From: Dyadobacter fanqingshengii
GTDB lineage: Bacteria > Bacteroidota > Bacteroidia > Cytophagales > Spirosomataceae
Direction of reading: 5' to 3'
Length of the DNA stretch: 64,000 bases
Assembly: GCF_023822005.2 (NCBI RefSeq)
Contig: NZ_CP098806.1
Span: forward strand, 2,790,001 to 2,854,000
A program made the position numbers and the translations under genes. The notes below the pieces were generated by a model that ran no database searches, was not told the DNA's origin, and was given only the letters and a program-made list of their open reading frames with translations. This document shows positions 1-9,233 of the stretch, one piece after another; positions within the stretch are counted from its first letter, which is position 1, and each line of letters begins with the position of its first letter.

Positions 1-233
1 TCGTAATGCATGTTGATATGGTCGCAAACGGAAATAATATCTTGCGTTACCGCGTCGTCTGTTTGGAAATGCTGCACGTGGACGCCAGCATGTTTTTCTA
101 TTTTATGTCTTAATGATTCCAATGCCGGAAGCTCCTTGCCCAGCAGGATCAAATGTCTTTTTTGCATCGCCAGTTCCATGGCCGCGGCGCTTCCCCAAAG
201 CGTATCCGCGCTTCTGATTACAGAAAAATTCAT
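1..233 (-). CDS. SDR-like oxidoreductase, N-terminal part only (runs off window)
   Basis: An open frame starts at an ATG (233) and stays open to base 1, giving 77 residues. A hydrophobic first strand (MNFSVI) is followed by an alanine-rich helix (AAAMELA), a second strand with a basic tail (HLILLGK) and an Asp (FQTDD) at about residue 58. This order matches the beta-alpha-beta start of short-chain dehydrogenases, where RG..LVL.AR and a later D recur. The usual TGxxxGxG glycine motif is not present, so the cofactor site is degenerate or the family is different. The rest of the gene lies outside the window. Confidence 0.4.
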   Translation of the reverse strand, partial: MNFSVIRSADTLWGSAAAMELAMQKRHLILLGKELPALESLRHKIEKHAGVHVQHFQTDDAVTQDIISVCDHINMHY

Positions 234-355
234 AGTTTGTTTTCAAAAAAATCCCAGCTCGTTTTAAGGTAAACACGCTTGAAGTTGTCACACCCGTGCA
301 AACCGATGCCATTCAATGCATTCCAAAACCTTTTGCAAATAAAGACAGCTTCAAA

Positions 356-1159
356 ATGAAACGAAATACTGATTTATCATTACAAACCAAATCACAAACC
401 GGCTTTGGCCCGCATACAAATTCGGCTGACGATCCGGGAAAAAAGCCATTTCAATTCGACGGAACCGAACAGTATGTGCTCGAAAAGCAGCTCGCTATGA
501 TCCGCACAATGGCCCAGCTAAGCAGCAGCGGCGTCACGGTTTATGATATGCAGAATGATATCCATATTTTCACTTCCAAACAGTTTTACAAGATTTACGG
601 ATACGAAATTGGTGAGCTGCAAACCAACATTAACAACGAAGTCTACGACAGCAAGATCCATCCCGATGATCTGGAAGAACTGAAAAAGAACGGTTATGAA
701 GCCATGCAATTCATTATGAATGTGCCAGCGGAAGCGAGGAAACAATATAAGATGGTGAGTGAATACCGGATTCTGAATGGCCATAAAAAATATATGCACG
801 TGATCGAGCAACAGCAAATTTTGGAGCAAGATGCGCTGGGAAATATCTGGCTTTCATTGGGTGTGATCGACATTTCACCAAACCAGACCGATATGCAGGG
901 CGTGAAATATCAGATCAATAATTTTCATACAGGTGAGCTTATCCATCTTGCCGAACCAACCGAAAAAGGCAGCTTAACCGATCGCGAACTAGAAGTCCTT
1001 AAAATGATCAGCGCCGGAAAACTGAGTAAGGAAATTGGGGGGCTCCTGGAAATCAGCGTGCATACGGTAAACACGCACCGGCAGCGCATTCTTGAAAAAC
1101 TGCGCGCCGATAATTCCATAGAGGCCGTGAACATGGCCAAACGGAATGGCTTGATCTGA
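356..1159 (+). CDS. PAS-like sensor / LuxR-type HTH transcriptional regulator
   Basis: The C-terminal 60 residues are a clear LuxR/GerE DNA-binding domain: LTDRELEVLKMISAG, then SKEIGGLLEISVHTVNTHR, then ILEKL. The N-terminal half (roughly residues 60-180) has the alternating strands and helices of a PAS domain, with IYGYEIGEL and KIHPDDLEELKK resembling PAS and PAC segments. No receiver domain or phosphoacceptor Asp is visible, so this is likely a single-component sensor-regulator in the cytoplasm. The frame can also open at a GTG at 296, which adds 20 residues. I prefer the ATG at 356 because the added residues show no domain character. The ligand is unknown. Confidence 0.75.
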   Translation: MKRNTDLSLQTKSQTGFGPHTNSADDPGKKPFQFDGTEQYVLEKQLAMIRTMAQLSSSGVTVYDMQNDIHIFTSKQFYKIYGYEIGELQTNINNEVYDSKIHPDDLEELKKNGYEAMQFIMNVPAEARKQYKMVSEYRILNGHKKYMHVIEQQQILEQDALGNIWLSLGVIDISPNQTDMQGVKYQINNFHTGELIHLAEPTEKGSLTDRELEVLKMISAGKLSKEIGGLLEISVHTVNTHRQRILEKLRADNSIEAVNMAKRNGLI

Positions 1160-1211
1160 TGCCGCGGTGATTTAGTCCGCCATGCTATTTTTTTAAACAA
1201 AGCGTAATCAA

Positions 1212-1219
1212 TATCTTTG
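1212..1219 (+). promoter_or_regulatory. Bacteroidota-type -7 box upstream of the purine permease
   Basis: TATCTTTG matches the Bacteroidota -7 consensus TAnnTTTG and lies 17 bp before the permease ATG. A T-rich stretch about 20 bp upstream could serve as a weak -33 element. This would give a short 5' leader for the permease/nucleosidase pair. Confidence 0.45.
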
Positions 1220-1236
1220 AAATAAACCGATACGCT

Positions 1237-2535
1237 ATGTTTTCCGCTGCTGAGTTAAAGCAAAACAACACTTCGTTCTCAACTGAAATTCTCGCGGGGA
1301 TCTCCTCATTTCTGGCAACAGCATACATTATCGTTGTCAATCCGTCCATATTAAGCCAGACAGGCATGCCATTTTCGGCCGTGCTCACCGCCACGATCCT
1401 GGTTGCATTTTTCAGCAGCTTAATGATGGGATTGTATGCAAACAATCCAATCCTCGTTGCGCCGGGAATGGGGCTGAACGCTTTTTTTACATTCACAGCC
1501 GTTTTCACCGAAAAACTGAGTTGGCAGGTCGCGCTGGGAACGGTGTTCTGGTCAGGCGTTTTCTTTTTGTTATTGTCGTTTTTCAATGTTAGGGCATATA
1601 TTGTAAAGGCTATTCCAAAATCGTTGCGGTTCGCGATAGCAGCCGGGATTGGCCTTTTTATCACATTGATTGGTTTTGCCAATGCGAAATTTATCGTTGC
1701 ACATCCCGCGACGATGGTTGGTTTGGGTAAGTTGAATGCCTCTTCGCTCACATTCGCAGCCGGGCTGCTGATTACCGTGGTTTTATTGATCAGAAAAGTG
1801 AAAGGAAGCATTCTCATTGGCATTGTGCTCACGAGCTTACTGGCCTGGCCTATCGGCAGATGGTGGGGCGGAACGGAGACGATCATCAACATTACCAACA
1901 TTATTTCAAAGCCCGATTTCAGCCTTATTTTTCAACTCGATCTCGTCAATTCACTCAAATGGAGCCTCGCGCCCATCATTCTCGCATTTGTTTTCACGGA
2001 TATGTTCGACAGCCTGTCCACATTCGTAGGGCTGGCCGAAGCTGCCAATCTGCTGGACGAGAACGGTGAACCAAAAAATATCAAACGATCCCTTATTACC
2101 GACGCATTTTCAACAACCATTGCCGGACTGGTAGGAAGCAGCCCCGGCACAGCCTACATTGAATCTGCCGTGGGCATTGAGCAAGGCGGCAAAACGGGCC
2201 TTACTGCCGTTGCAGGCGCCATTTTATTCCTGCCATTCCTATTCTTGTCCCCGTTACTAAGTGCCATTCCAGCCATTGCAACTGCGCCGGCGCTCGTTCT
2301 CGTCGGCGTTTTTATGATGAAACCGGTCGTGAAAATCAACTGGGGGAACCTGAGTGAGGCGTTTCCTGCATTCTTTGCGATGGTGCTCATTCCGTTCACC
2401 TATTCTATCACACAGGGAATTATCTGGGGATTTCTGAGCTGGACTGCATTGCACATTGCCACAGGCAAGATCCGTGAGATTAGTCTTGCGCTGTGGATCA
2501 TTGATATTTTTGCCATTCTGGCGCTCACTCTCTAA
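1237..2535 (+). CDS. NCS2-family purine permease (AzgA/PbuG type)
   Basis: 432 residues with about 12-14 hydrophobic segments. The N-terminus carries the AzgA/PbuG signature: AGISSFLATAYIIVVNP, then the GMGLNAFF segment (M1-M3). FVFTDMFDSLSTFVGLA and a later GSSPGTAYIESAVG segment are the NCS2 substrate-binding helices. The family imports adenine, guanine or hypoxanthine with protons across the inner membrane. The next gene, an MTA/SAH nucleosidase that releases adenine, starts only 6 bp after the stop, so the two are almost surely cotranscribed. This makes adenine a plausible substrate, but that is inference. Confidence 0.88.
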   Translation: MFSAAELKQNNTSFSTEILAGISSFLATAYIIVVNPSILSQTGMPFSAVLTATILVAFFSSLMMGLYANNPILVAPGMGLNAFFTFTAVFTEKLSWQVALGTVFWSGVFFLLLSFFNVRAYIVKAIPKSLRFAIAAGIGLFITLIGFANAKFIVAHPATMVGLGKLNASSLTFAAGLLITVVLLIRKVKGSILIGIVLTSLLAWPIGRWWGGTETIINITNIISKPDFSLIFQLDLVNSLKWSLAPIILAFVFTDMFDSLSTFVGLAEAANLLDENGEPKNIKRSLITDAFSTTIAGLVGSSPGTAYIESAVGIEQGGKTGLTAVAGAILFLPFLFLSPLLSAIPAIATAPALVLVGVFMMKPVVKINWGNLSEAFPAFFAMVLIPFTYSITQGIIWGFLSWTALHIATGKIREISLALWIIDIFAILALTL

Positions 2536-2541
2536 AATTTT

Positions 2542-3348
2542 ATGAAAAGATCACTCCTGCTTTTTCTCTTTTTACTTGTCCAAATTCTAAGCATTCATGC
2601 CCAAAACGTGACCGGTGTGCTTGGTGCTTTCCCACCTGAACTGGTTTTGCTGCAAAGCAAAATGGAGGATAAAAAAGACACCATCATACAACAAATCCGT
2701 TTCACAAAAGGGAAATTGAATGGCCGACAGATCGTCCTCGCTCAAACGGGGATCGGTAAAGTGAATGCTGCCATTACCACCACGATCATGATCGAGCATT
2801 TCAAACCAACGGAAATTATCTTTTCGGGCATTGCCGGCGGCATCGATCCAACCCTTAACCCGGGCGACATTGTGATTGGCACGCACGTAACTTACCACGA
2901 CTACGGCATGGCAGAAGACAGCGGAATGCAATATTGGTCTACCAAAAACCCGGCGACGATGCTGGAAAACCCGCGATCATTTATTTGCGATAGCTCATTG
3001 GTACAGAAAGCATTAGCTGTGTCGAAGGGTTTGTCATTTTCCAAAATCAAACGAGGAAATGGCAGCTTTGAACCGGCAGTTAAGAAAGGCATAATTGTTA
3101 CCGGCGATGTGTTTGTATCTTCTGAAATCATCACACGGCGACTCCGCAAAGAACTGAATGCCGCAGCCACCGAAATGGAAGGCGCAGCCATTGCACAGAC
3201 GTGTTACCAGCAAAATACGCCGTTCCTGATCATCCGCAGCCTCAGCGATAACGCGAACGATAAGGCCCAAAATGACATCATGACGTTTTACGATATTGCA
3301 GCGCACAATGCCGCCACGCTGGTGATGGCCTTGGTTGGGAAAATGTAA
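2542..3348 (+). CDS. Exported 5'-methylthioadenosine/S-adenosylhomocysteine nucleosidase-like protein
   Basis: 268 residues of the PNP/UDP phosphorylase superfamily, MTAN type. GVLGAFPPEL at the start of the mature domain, FSGIAGGIDP, NPGDIVIG, the ribose-binding EMEGAA motif and RSLSDNAN with the catalytic Asp are all present. The reaction is hydrolysis of MTA or SAH to adenine and methylthioribose or ribosylhomocysteine. Unlike cytosolic MTAN (about 230 residues), this one begins with a classic signal peptide: MKR, a leucine/phenylalanine core, then SIHAQ. The mature enzyme should be periplasmic. It sits 6 bp behind a purine permease, suggesting nucleoside scavenging outside the inner membrane followed by base import. 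Confidence 0.85.
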   Translation: MKRSLLLFLFLLVQILSIHAQNVTGVLGAFPPELVLLQSKMEDKKDTIIQQIRFTKGKLNGRQIVLAQTGIGKVNAAITTTIMIEHFKPTEIIFSGIAGGIDPTLNPGDIVIGTHVTYHDYGMAEDSGMQYWSTKNPATMLENPRSFICDSSLVQKALAVSKGLSFSKIKRGNGSFEPAVKKGIIVTGDVFVSSEIITRRLRKELNAAATEMEGAAIAQTCYQQNTPFLIIRSLSDNANDKAQNDIMTFYDIAAHNAATLVMALVGKM

Positions 3349-3519
3349 TAAGCCTATTCATTTTTGGATGAAAACTTTGTCCGACACCCGGATGTGCGGA
3401 TATTCACAGACAGGTCTACACGTCTAAGGATTACAGGTAAAAGCAAATCATGTAGCATTATATTTCTTTATAATTAGAATATTCTGTTATTTGACTTGAA
3501 CATTTCTTTTGATCCCATC

Positions 3520-4827
3520 ATGATGACTTCCAGGAGAAAATTTATCAGCTCGGCTTCGGCGATGATGGCTGGCGCAGGGCTGTCGACGGCGTTGCCTTCT
3601 TCCCTATCCGCATTTCCAAAGTTTTTTTCTCCCGCCGACACCATTCGCGTGGCGGCCATCGGGATCAATGGAATGGGCTGGGCTGACCTGAATGCTGTCC
3701 TTAAAAATCCTGGCGTCACATGTGTTGCGTTGTGTGATGTGGACAGGAATGTACTGGATAAGCGTGCGGCCGAACTTGCTGCGAAGGGCATGAAGGTTAA
3801 AACTTACGGAGATTACCGTAAGATGCTGGAAGACAAGGACATTGATGCTGTCGTGATCGGATCGCCGGATCACTGGCATTGCCTGATGATGGTGGAGGCT
3901 TGCGAGGCAGGAAAAGACGTGTACGTTGAAAAGCCGATCGGTAATTCAATTGAGGAATGCCGGATTATGGTGGCTGCGCAGGAGCGTTACAAGCGCGTGG
4001 TGCAGGTGGGACAATGGCAGAGGAGCCAGAAACACTTCCGGGACGCTATTGAATTTGTACATTCAGGAAAGTTGGGAAAAATTGGGTTGGTCAAAGTTTG
4101 GGGATATTTCAATTACGGCGCCCCTATATCAGCCATCCCCGATAGCGCAGCACCCGCAGGCGTTGATTATGATATGTGGCTTGGACCCGCTCCAAAACGG
4201 CCTTTCAATACAAACCGCTTTCACGGCACCTTCCGATGGTTTTGGGACTACGCAGGTGGCATTATGACCGACTGGGGCGTTCACTTGCTGGATTATGCCT
4301 TGCTGGGAATGAAAGCAGGTGCGCCAAAAAGCATCTCCGCTGCGGGTGGCATGGTCCTGAATTTCGGGGTGGATGCGCCGGATACACTCACCACAGTTTA
4401 CGAATTTGACGGCTTTAACATTCAATGGGAACACGCGATTGGCTATGGGGCCGGCATTTATAACCGCGAGCACGGTATTGCATTCATGGGCGGAAACGGA
4501 ACGCTTATTTTGGACCGAAGAGGCTGGGAAGTGGTGCCGCAGGCACAAAAAATGGAAGCAGTGCCATTTCAAAAATCGTCCGACAATGGCCTGGATCTTC
4601 ATGCCAAAAACTTCGTTGACGTCATTCAGTCCAGAAAAATAGAAGATTTAAACGCGCCTATCCAGGTCGGTGCTGATGTTGCGATCTTGTCGCAAATGGG
4701 CAACATTGCCTATCGCACAGGAAAGAAAATGGATTGGAATGAGGAGAAAGGAAAGTTCAACGACTCCGACGCTAACAAGCTGATTGAAAAGGATTACCAC
4801 AACGGCTATAAAATGCCGAAGGGATAA
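3520..4827 (+). CDS. Tat-exported Gfo/Idh/MocA-family oxidoreductase
   Basis: About 435 residues. The N-terminus SRRKFISSASAMMAGAG is a twin-arginine signal, so the enzyme is exported folded with its NAD(P) cofactor. A Rossmann start (RVAAIGINGMGW), the nucleotide-binding strand end VALCDVD, and the Gfo/Idh/MocA EKP signature (YVEKPIGNS) follow. RWFWDYAGGIMTDWGVHLLD is a conserved part of the secreted Bacteroidota subfamily, with catalytic His in GVHLLD. Members act on sugars or cyclitols, but the substrate cannot be read here. The frame opens at a TTG at 3496. The ATG at 3520 places the RR motif at residues 5-6 and is the better start. Confidence 0.86.
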   Translation: MMTSRRKFISSASAMMAGAGLSTALPSSLSAFPKFFSPADTIRVAAIGINGMGWADLNAVLKNPGVTCVALCDVDRNVLDKRAAELAAKGMKVKTYGDYRKMLEDKDIDAVVIGSPDHWHCLMMVEACEAGKDVYVEKPIGNSIEECRIMVAAQERYKRVVQVGQWQRSQKHFRDAIEFVHSGKLGKIGLVKVWGYFNYGAPISAIPDSAAPAGVDYDMWLGPAPKRPFNTNRFHGTFRWFWDYAGGIMTDWGVHLLDYALLGMKAGAPKSISAAGGMVLNFGVDAPDTLTTVYEFDGFNIQWEHAIGYGAGIYNREHGIAFMGGNGTLILDRRGWEVVPQAQKMEAVPFQKSSDNGLDLHAKNFVDVIQSRKIEDLNAPIQVGADVAILSQMGNIAYRTGKKMDWNEEKGKFNDSDANKLIEKDYHNGYKMPKG

Positions 4828-4839
4828 TCCTTGCTCGCG

Positions 4840-5604
4840 TTACGCCCAAATATCATTGCTATGTGTTAAAATAATTGGTGCGCCGTCGGTCACCACGATC
4901 GTATGCTCGTGTTGCGCCATGAAGCCACCCTTATCCCCTACCGTTGTCCAGCCGTCCCCCGACTCCACTGCAAGCGTCGAGCGCGTTGAAATAAATGTCT
5001 CAATGGCTACCACTGAATTTTTCTTAAAGCGCCTTGTATTAGAACGGTCGCGATAATTGGCTATTTCCGAAGGTTCCTCATGCAGGCTTCTCCCGATCCC
5101 GTGACCGTTCAGGTTTTTGATCACCTTATAGCCGCGCTTTTTTGCTTCCGTTTCAATTAAAAAACCAATATCGGAGATCCTAACGCCTCCCTTAATATTG
5201 CTGATGGCTTTCTTCAGGATCTCTTTGGAAGCATTCACAAGCTGCTGATGCCCGTTCTTGTCCGGGCCCAGAACAAATGATCCGCCATTGTCGGACCAGT
5301 AACCATTCACCTCTGCCGAAACATCGATATTAACCAGGTCACCGTCGCGAAGCACCGTTTGAGATGTTGGTATGCCATGACAAAATTCATTATTGACACT
5401 AATACAAGTCCAGCCGGGAAACCCATAGGCCAGGTTCGGCGCCGACTTGGCACCAAGATCTTTGAAAAGCGCAGCCCCGAAATTATCTAGTTCTTTGGTT
5501 GATATTCCTGGCTTCGCAAAACGCGTCATCTCTTTGAGAATCAATGCAACAACTTCGCTCGCGCGTTGCATTCCTTTCAATTCTTCTTCTTTGGTAATCG
5601 ACAT
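4840..5604 (-). CDS. map: Type I methionine aminopeptidase
   Basis: 254 residues, the usual length of type I MetAP. All five metal ligands are visible: Asp in VNIDVSAEVNG, Asp in YWSDNGGSF, His in GHGIGRSLHEEP, Glu in VAIETF and Glu in QHEHTIVV. The substrate-binding His of NEFCHGIP is also present. The enzyme removes initiator methionine from nascent proteins in the cytosol. The gene is monocistronic here, converging on the Gfo/Idh gene with 12 bp between stops, and is not in its usual ribosomal-protein operon. It may therefore be a second MetAP copy. Confidence 0.92.
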   Translation of the reverse strand: MSITKEEELKGMQRASEVVALILKEMTRFAKPGISTKELDNFGAALFKDLGAKSAPNLAYGFPGWTCISVNNEFCHGIPTSQTVLRDGDLVNIDVSAEVNGYWSDNGGSFVLGPDKNGHQQLVNASKEILKKAISNIKGGVRISDIGFLIETEAKKRGYKVIKNLNGHGIGRSLHEEPSEIANYRDRSNTRRFKKNSVVAIETFISTRSTLAVESGDGWTTVGDKGGFMAQHEHTIVVTDGAPIILTHSNDIWA

Positions 5605-5706
5605 AATCCAAACTTTAAATTAATTCCGTGCCCCAATTTCACCTTTAACATAAGCAGACAAATTGCTTACTCAAATACAAATATCAAAAAATCAGCTGAG
5701 ATAAGG

Positions 5707-6264
5707 CTAAATGGCAGACAGGCGAAAGGGACTTTCGGACATTTCGAGCAGCTGTTTCTGGTCCTCGATTCCGGGAACAGGAATTTTCAGTTTTTTGAGA
5801 TCGTCGATGGTAATGTAGGAAACATGGCCCCGTTGTTTTGCAATACGGTGAAACCGGCCTTCCGAGCGTAACTTGTTCAGCATTAACAGCAGAAATTTGC
5901 CGCTTATATGCTCGTTCGCGACCAAACGCAGATATTTTGTATGCAGAACGAATTCTGGAAGATCGAACAGGACACATTTGCCTAGCTGCGCCGGACTGCT
6001 GTTATGGATAAAAATAATGTCACCCTGCCTGAATCCAAACTTCCATTTCTCACGCTCGGAAACACGCATAAACCTGGGTTCTCCCAGCATAATGTTGCCA
6101 CCCGCGATCTTTTCAATGAGCGCGAATGGTTGCAAATCTTCATCCGCCCACTCAAATTGCGGATATTGGCAGCCCGTGGTCATGCTGGCCACAGCGCCCA
6201 GTTCCACCAATTCGCAGTCTGCGAGGTCAAAATAGCTTGTGGATTCAAATAATTGCGCGCTCAT
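5707..6264 (-). CDS. HsdS-like single target-recognition-domain protein (orphan)
   Basis: About 185 residues. The C-terminal half, with RFHRIAKQRGHVSYITIDDLKKLKIPVPGIEDQKQLLEM in outline (its motif I(T/S)xxDLxxLxIPxPxxxxQ), is the conserved end of a type I restriction specificity (HsdS) half-subunit. The FRQGDIIFIHNSS segment is the usual strand before the recognition loop. Only one target recognition domain plus one short helix is present, whereas a full HsdS has two of each (about 400 residues). No hsdM or hsdR lies nearby. The frame also opens at a TTG (6297), but the ATG at 6264 is preferred. It may be a relic or a half-S protein that dimerises. Confidence 0.6.
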   Translation of the reverse strand: MSAQLFESTSYFDLADCELVELGAVASMTTGCQYPQFEWADEDLQPFALIEKIAGGNIMLGEPRFMRVSEREKWKFGFRQGDIIFIHNSSPAQLGKCVLFDLPEFVLHTKYLRLVANEHISGKFLLLMLNKLRSEGRFHRIAKQRGHVSYITIDDLKKLKIPVPGIEDQKQLLEMSESPFRLSAI

Positions 6265-6409
6265 TCCAGTCTTCAAATGTATCCGCCCGTTTATCAAAGC
6301 GATACAAAAGATAGCCCGAATGGCTAAAAAAGGGGCACAGTCTGCCGCCGAATGCCTGCAATTTCAGTTTAACTGGCTATTTTTTCGATCTGAAAAATCC
6401 AGGTTAGCG

Positions 6410-7168
6410 CTATTTGCCCAGCCATTCTTTAAAAGCCGTGATCCTGTCAATGCTCACGCAAACCTCGTTACGCGGATTTGGCTCTATTTCGACAACCATT
6501 TTGCCCCTCGGGTGTTGGTTTATCGAGCGGATAGCAGGCATTGAAACGACATACGTGCGGTTGACCCGGAAAAACTGCCTGGGGTCCACCATTTCCAAAA
6601 GCTTCTCCAAACTGTAATCCAGGCTGTAAAATTTACCGTCGGCCGTGTTAACCAGCGTGGTTTTCCGCTCATAGGAGAAATAGGCAATTTGCGCAACCGA
6701 AATGCTTTGCAAGCGGGTGCCCGCAGTGACCATAAACCTGTCTTTGTAAGTGGATTGCCTATAATTTTCAAGAAACTGGTCCAAACGGTCTGTTGCCAAT
6801 GTTGGTTTCACTATGCTTTTGAACTTGTCAATGGCATCGGAAAGCTCCTGGTAATCAATCGGTTTTAGTAAATAATCAATGCTGAATGTTTTGAAAGCCC
6901 TCAACGCATATTCATTAAAAGCCGTAGTAAAAATAACGGGAATGGTCAGTTTCAGCTCTTCTAAAATCCGAAAACCGAGGTCATCTTCAAGGTGAATATC
7001 CATGAAGATCAAATCGGGAAGCTCAGCATCGTCTTTTGCAAAATATGCCAATGTTTTCTCGACAGACGGAATTTTGTCGATCACACGAATTGTTTTGTCA
7101 TACTTATGAACAAGGTTTTCCAGGCGCTCGGCTGTTTGGCCTTCGTCTTCTATGATCAATACTTTCAT
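6410..7168 (-). CDS. LytTR-family response regulator (copy 1)
   Basis: 252 residues. The receiver domain (1-120) has the acidic pocket IIEDE, phosphoacceptor Asp57 in FMDIHLED, the Thr of FTTAF and Lys of LLKPID. The LytTR DNA-binding domain occupies about 145-250, with FYSLDYSLEKLLEM and FFRVNRTYVVS typical of the family. It overlaps the upstream kinase gene by 4 bp, so the two form a phosphorelay pair. It is clearly paralogous to the regulator at 9234-9989: the segments DLIF(M/L)DIHLEDD and IPVIFTTAF are shared. Confidence 0.9.
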   Translation of the reverse strand: MKVLIIEDEGQTAERLENLVHKYDKTIRVIDKIPSVEKTLAYFAKDDAELPDLIFMDIHLEDDLGFRILEELKLTIPVIFTTAFNEYALRAFKTFSIDYLLKPIDYQELSDAIDKFKSIVKPTLATDRLDQFLENYRQSTYKDRFMVTAGTRLQSISVAQIAYFSYERKTTLVNTADGKFYSLDYSLEKLLEMVDPRQFFRVNRTYVVSMPAIRSINQHPRGKMVVEIEPNPRNEVCVSIDRITAFKEWLGK

Positions 7169-8265
7169 GTTAGCAAAGGAATTTTCACAATAAACAAATC
7201 GTCTGTTTCTGAAACTGTTACGGGCTCATTGGTAAGCAGGCCATATCTGCGGATAATGTTAGGCAGTCCAATTTCTGCCGAAGCCGGGACCCCGTTCCTT
7301 CTCCTCACCGGATTAGTCACAACGAGCTGGTAACCAATCATTTCGATGGTGATTAACAGCGGATTTTCCAGCGACATCTGATTATGCTTCACTGCATTTT
7401 CAATCAGCAATTGTAAGGTTAGCGGAGCAATTTTATATTGATCCAGAGCCGCTTGCGGGATTTCAATGTTAACCTGCATTTTTTCTTCAAACCTCGATTT
7501 TAGCAAAAAAACGTAAGCATTAATGAAATCAAGCTCCGTTTTCAATGTTACCGATTCCTGATCGGAATGATCCAGGATATAACGATAGGATTTTGACAAC
7601 CGGTTAACATACAACACAGACTGCTGCGGGTTCTTTTCGATTAAGGAAGTAAGGATGCTCAAACTGTTGAAAAGAAAATGCGGGCTCAGCTGGTTTTTCA
7701 GTGCAAGAAAACGCGTTTGCAAATTCTCTTTTTCAAGCCTTTCCGCGCGCAGGCTCACTTGTTCCAATTGCTCGTTGCTGCGTTTGACGGAAACCATATA
7801 AATTGTCGCAAGCATAGCCATCACCGTCAATGCCGTGTTAGCCTTGGCTTTTTGCTGGAGATGGAAAGGCTGCGTCTCCTGTTCTGTTCTTTTAATGGTG
7901 ATATGCAGCTGCTGCGCCAATAATTTCTCCATATTCAACCATAGGAATATGAAGGCAAAATTGAAAAGAATCGCCAGAAACAAGCCTACAACATACGTAA
8001 ACAAGCGCCTCGGCAACTTGAACGGGGATAAATTAAGCCTGCCCGAAGAATATTGTATAGCGCCGATAATGAAAATCCAGAGTCTGAAAAACAGCAGGTT
8101 AACCAGGAATTCGGCAAGCCAGAGTGGCGCTTTGCTTAAAATTACTTCGCCGGAAAGCACCGTGTTGCTCACGAAGATCCGCACGGGAAGGTAAATGCAC
8201 ACGATCCCGGCTGCAAGTTGCCACTCTTGTTTTGAAAATAGATTTGAGGTTGAAATCAATCGCAT
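7165..8265 (-). CDS. LytS-type sensor histidine kinase (copy 1)
   Basis: About 366 residues. Four hydrophobic segments in the first 160 residues anchor it in the inner membrane without a large sensor domain. A coiled coil (about 165-190) leads into the His_kinase motif ALKNQLSPHFLFNSL, whose His is the phosphoacceptor, and ENAVKHN is the N-box of the ATPase domain. The C-terminus is short, ending with FIVKIPLLT. The frame opens at a GTG (8274), but the ATG at 8265 gives a normal start. The stop overlaps the start of its LytTR partner. The signal is unknown. Confidence 0.88.
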   Translation of the reverse strand: MRLISTSNLFSKQEWQLAAGIVCIYLPVRIFVSNTVLSGEVILSKAPLWLAEFLVNLLFFRLWIFIIGAIQYSSGRLNLSPFKLPRRLFTYVVGLFLAILFNFAFIFLWLNMEKLLAQQLHITIKRTEQETQPFHLQQKAKANTALTVMAMLATIYMVSVKRSNEQLEQVSLRAERLEKENLQTRFLALKNQLSPHFLFNSLSILTSLIEKNPQQSVLYVNRLSKSYRYILDHSDQESVTLKTELDFINAYVFLLKSRFEEKMQVNIEIPQAALDQYKIAPLTLQLLIENAVKHNQMSLENPLLITIEMIGYQLVVTNPVRRRNGVPASAEIGLPNIIRRYGLLTNEPVTVSETDDLFIVKIPLLT

Positions 8266-8334
8266 AATGAACACGGATCGCGAAGGTTATTCGCTCCGCA
8301 TTTCCGAAATTCGTAAATCTTTGGAACATTCAAT

Positions 8335-9108
8335 TTATAACCGCGCCGAAAATTCCGAAATATCCATTTTCAGCATTCTGCTCTTAAAAAGATCGGCTTT
8401 GTATTTGAAAATGAAGTTACGCAGCGACATGCCGGTGTGGTTCAGCATGCATAGGTTGGCCGCTTCTTCGGAAATATTGAATTTCATCAGCAGTTCCCCT
8501 ATCCGAATGCTCTTATTCTGCTGGATCTGACTTTTGACATATCCGATCATGGATTCCGAAAGATTGTGCTGCAAAGGCTTTTCCTCGGCCTTTTTGCATT
8601 CGAAATTATTCCTTGCCAAAATCGTCACGATGAGCTCAATGCTGCTTCGGATAAGTTTAATGAATGAGGATGATTGCTGTGAAAGCTCAAATGAAATTTG
8701 GTTGACTAAGTAACTGACGGTCTGCGCATCCCGATCATTTTTAACAGGTTTTCCCTGGATAAGCCTGATGTTTTTACACAAATTCTCAACCTGTTTGTAG
8801 ATGTCCGCAAAATCCGGACTGTATGCTTTTTTTCGCTGAAAATCGTCCGCCAAATGCGTATCGAATGCAATCATCAAAATCTCCGTTCCCCTATCCTCCT
8901 GAAACATGGGTTGCTGGTCCGGTTCGAGAAAAATGACGCCACCGTTGGAATAAGAATGGATTTCGCGATTTAAAACGAATTTTCCTTCCCCGGATATCAC
9001 AAAAATGAGCCGGTAATGCGCAAGATGTTCCCGGCCGGAATCCAGCGTGCGGGTTTTACATTGAAGCAAATGAAAACGCTTGCGGACTGTAAACTTAATG
9101 GGTGGCAT
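8335..9108 (-). CDS. AraC-like regulator lacking the second helix-turn-helix
   Basis: 257 residues. The N-terminal part (residues 1-100) has the cupin-like strands of an AraC ligand domain (YRLIFVISGEGKFVLN, GGVIFLEPDQ). Near the C-terminus, SIRIGELLMKFNISEEAANLCMLNHTGMSLRNFIFKYK matches, in short pieces, the first HTH of an AraC domain and its linker. The protein then ends at DISEFSARL, where family members continue with IA..GF......F...FK...G. So HTH1 is present and HTH2 is missing. It could be a truncated gene or a non-DNA-binding modulator. It sits between the two LytS/LytTR pairs on the same strand. Confidence 0.65.
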   Translation of the reverse strand: MPPIKFTVRKRFHLLQCKTRTLDSGREHLAHYRLIFVISGEGKFVLNREIHSYSNGGVIFLEPDQQPMFQEDRGTEILMIAFDTHLADDFQRKKAYSPDFADIYKQVENLCKNIRLIQGKPVKNDRDAQTVSYLVNQISFELSQQSSSFIKLIRSSIELIVTILARNNFECKKAEEKPLQHNLSESMIGYVKSQIQQNKSIRIGELLMKFNISEEAANLCMLNHTGMSLRNFIFKYKADLFKSRMLKMDISEFSARL

Positions 9109-9233
9109 GATACAAAATGGAGTAATGCTATTCCAATTTTGTTATTCATAACTTATCGTAAAAATTTTTGTGTCCGGAGGTCAATTATCGAATCCTGAAA
9201 AGCCATTTATGCATGCAGAAGCATTTGGAGGCA

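Noticed and set aside
8099..8329. Continuation of the truncated AraC-like gene in another frame
   Set aside because: The frame after the stop contains FGNAERITFAI, but it lacks the spacing and core residues of the second AraC HTH, so I do not claim a frameshift.
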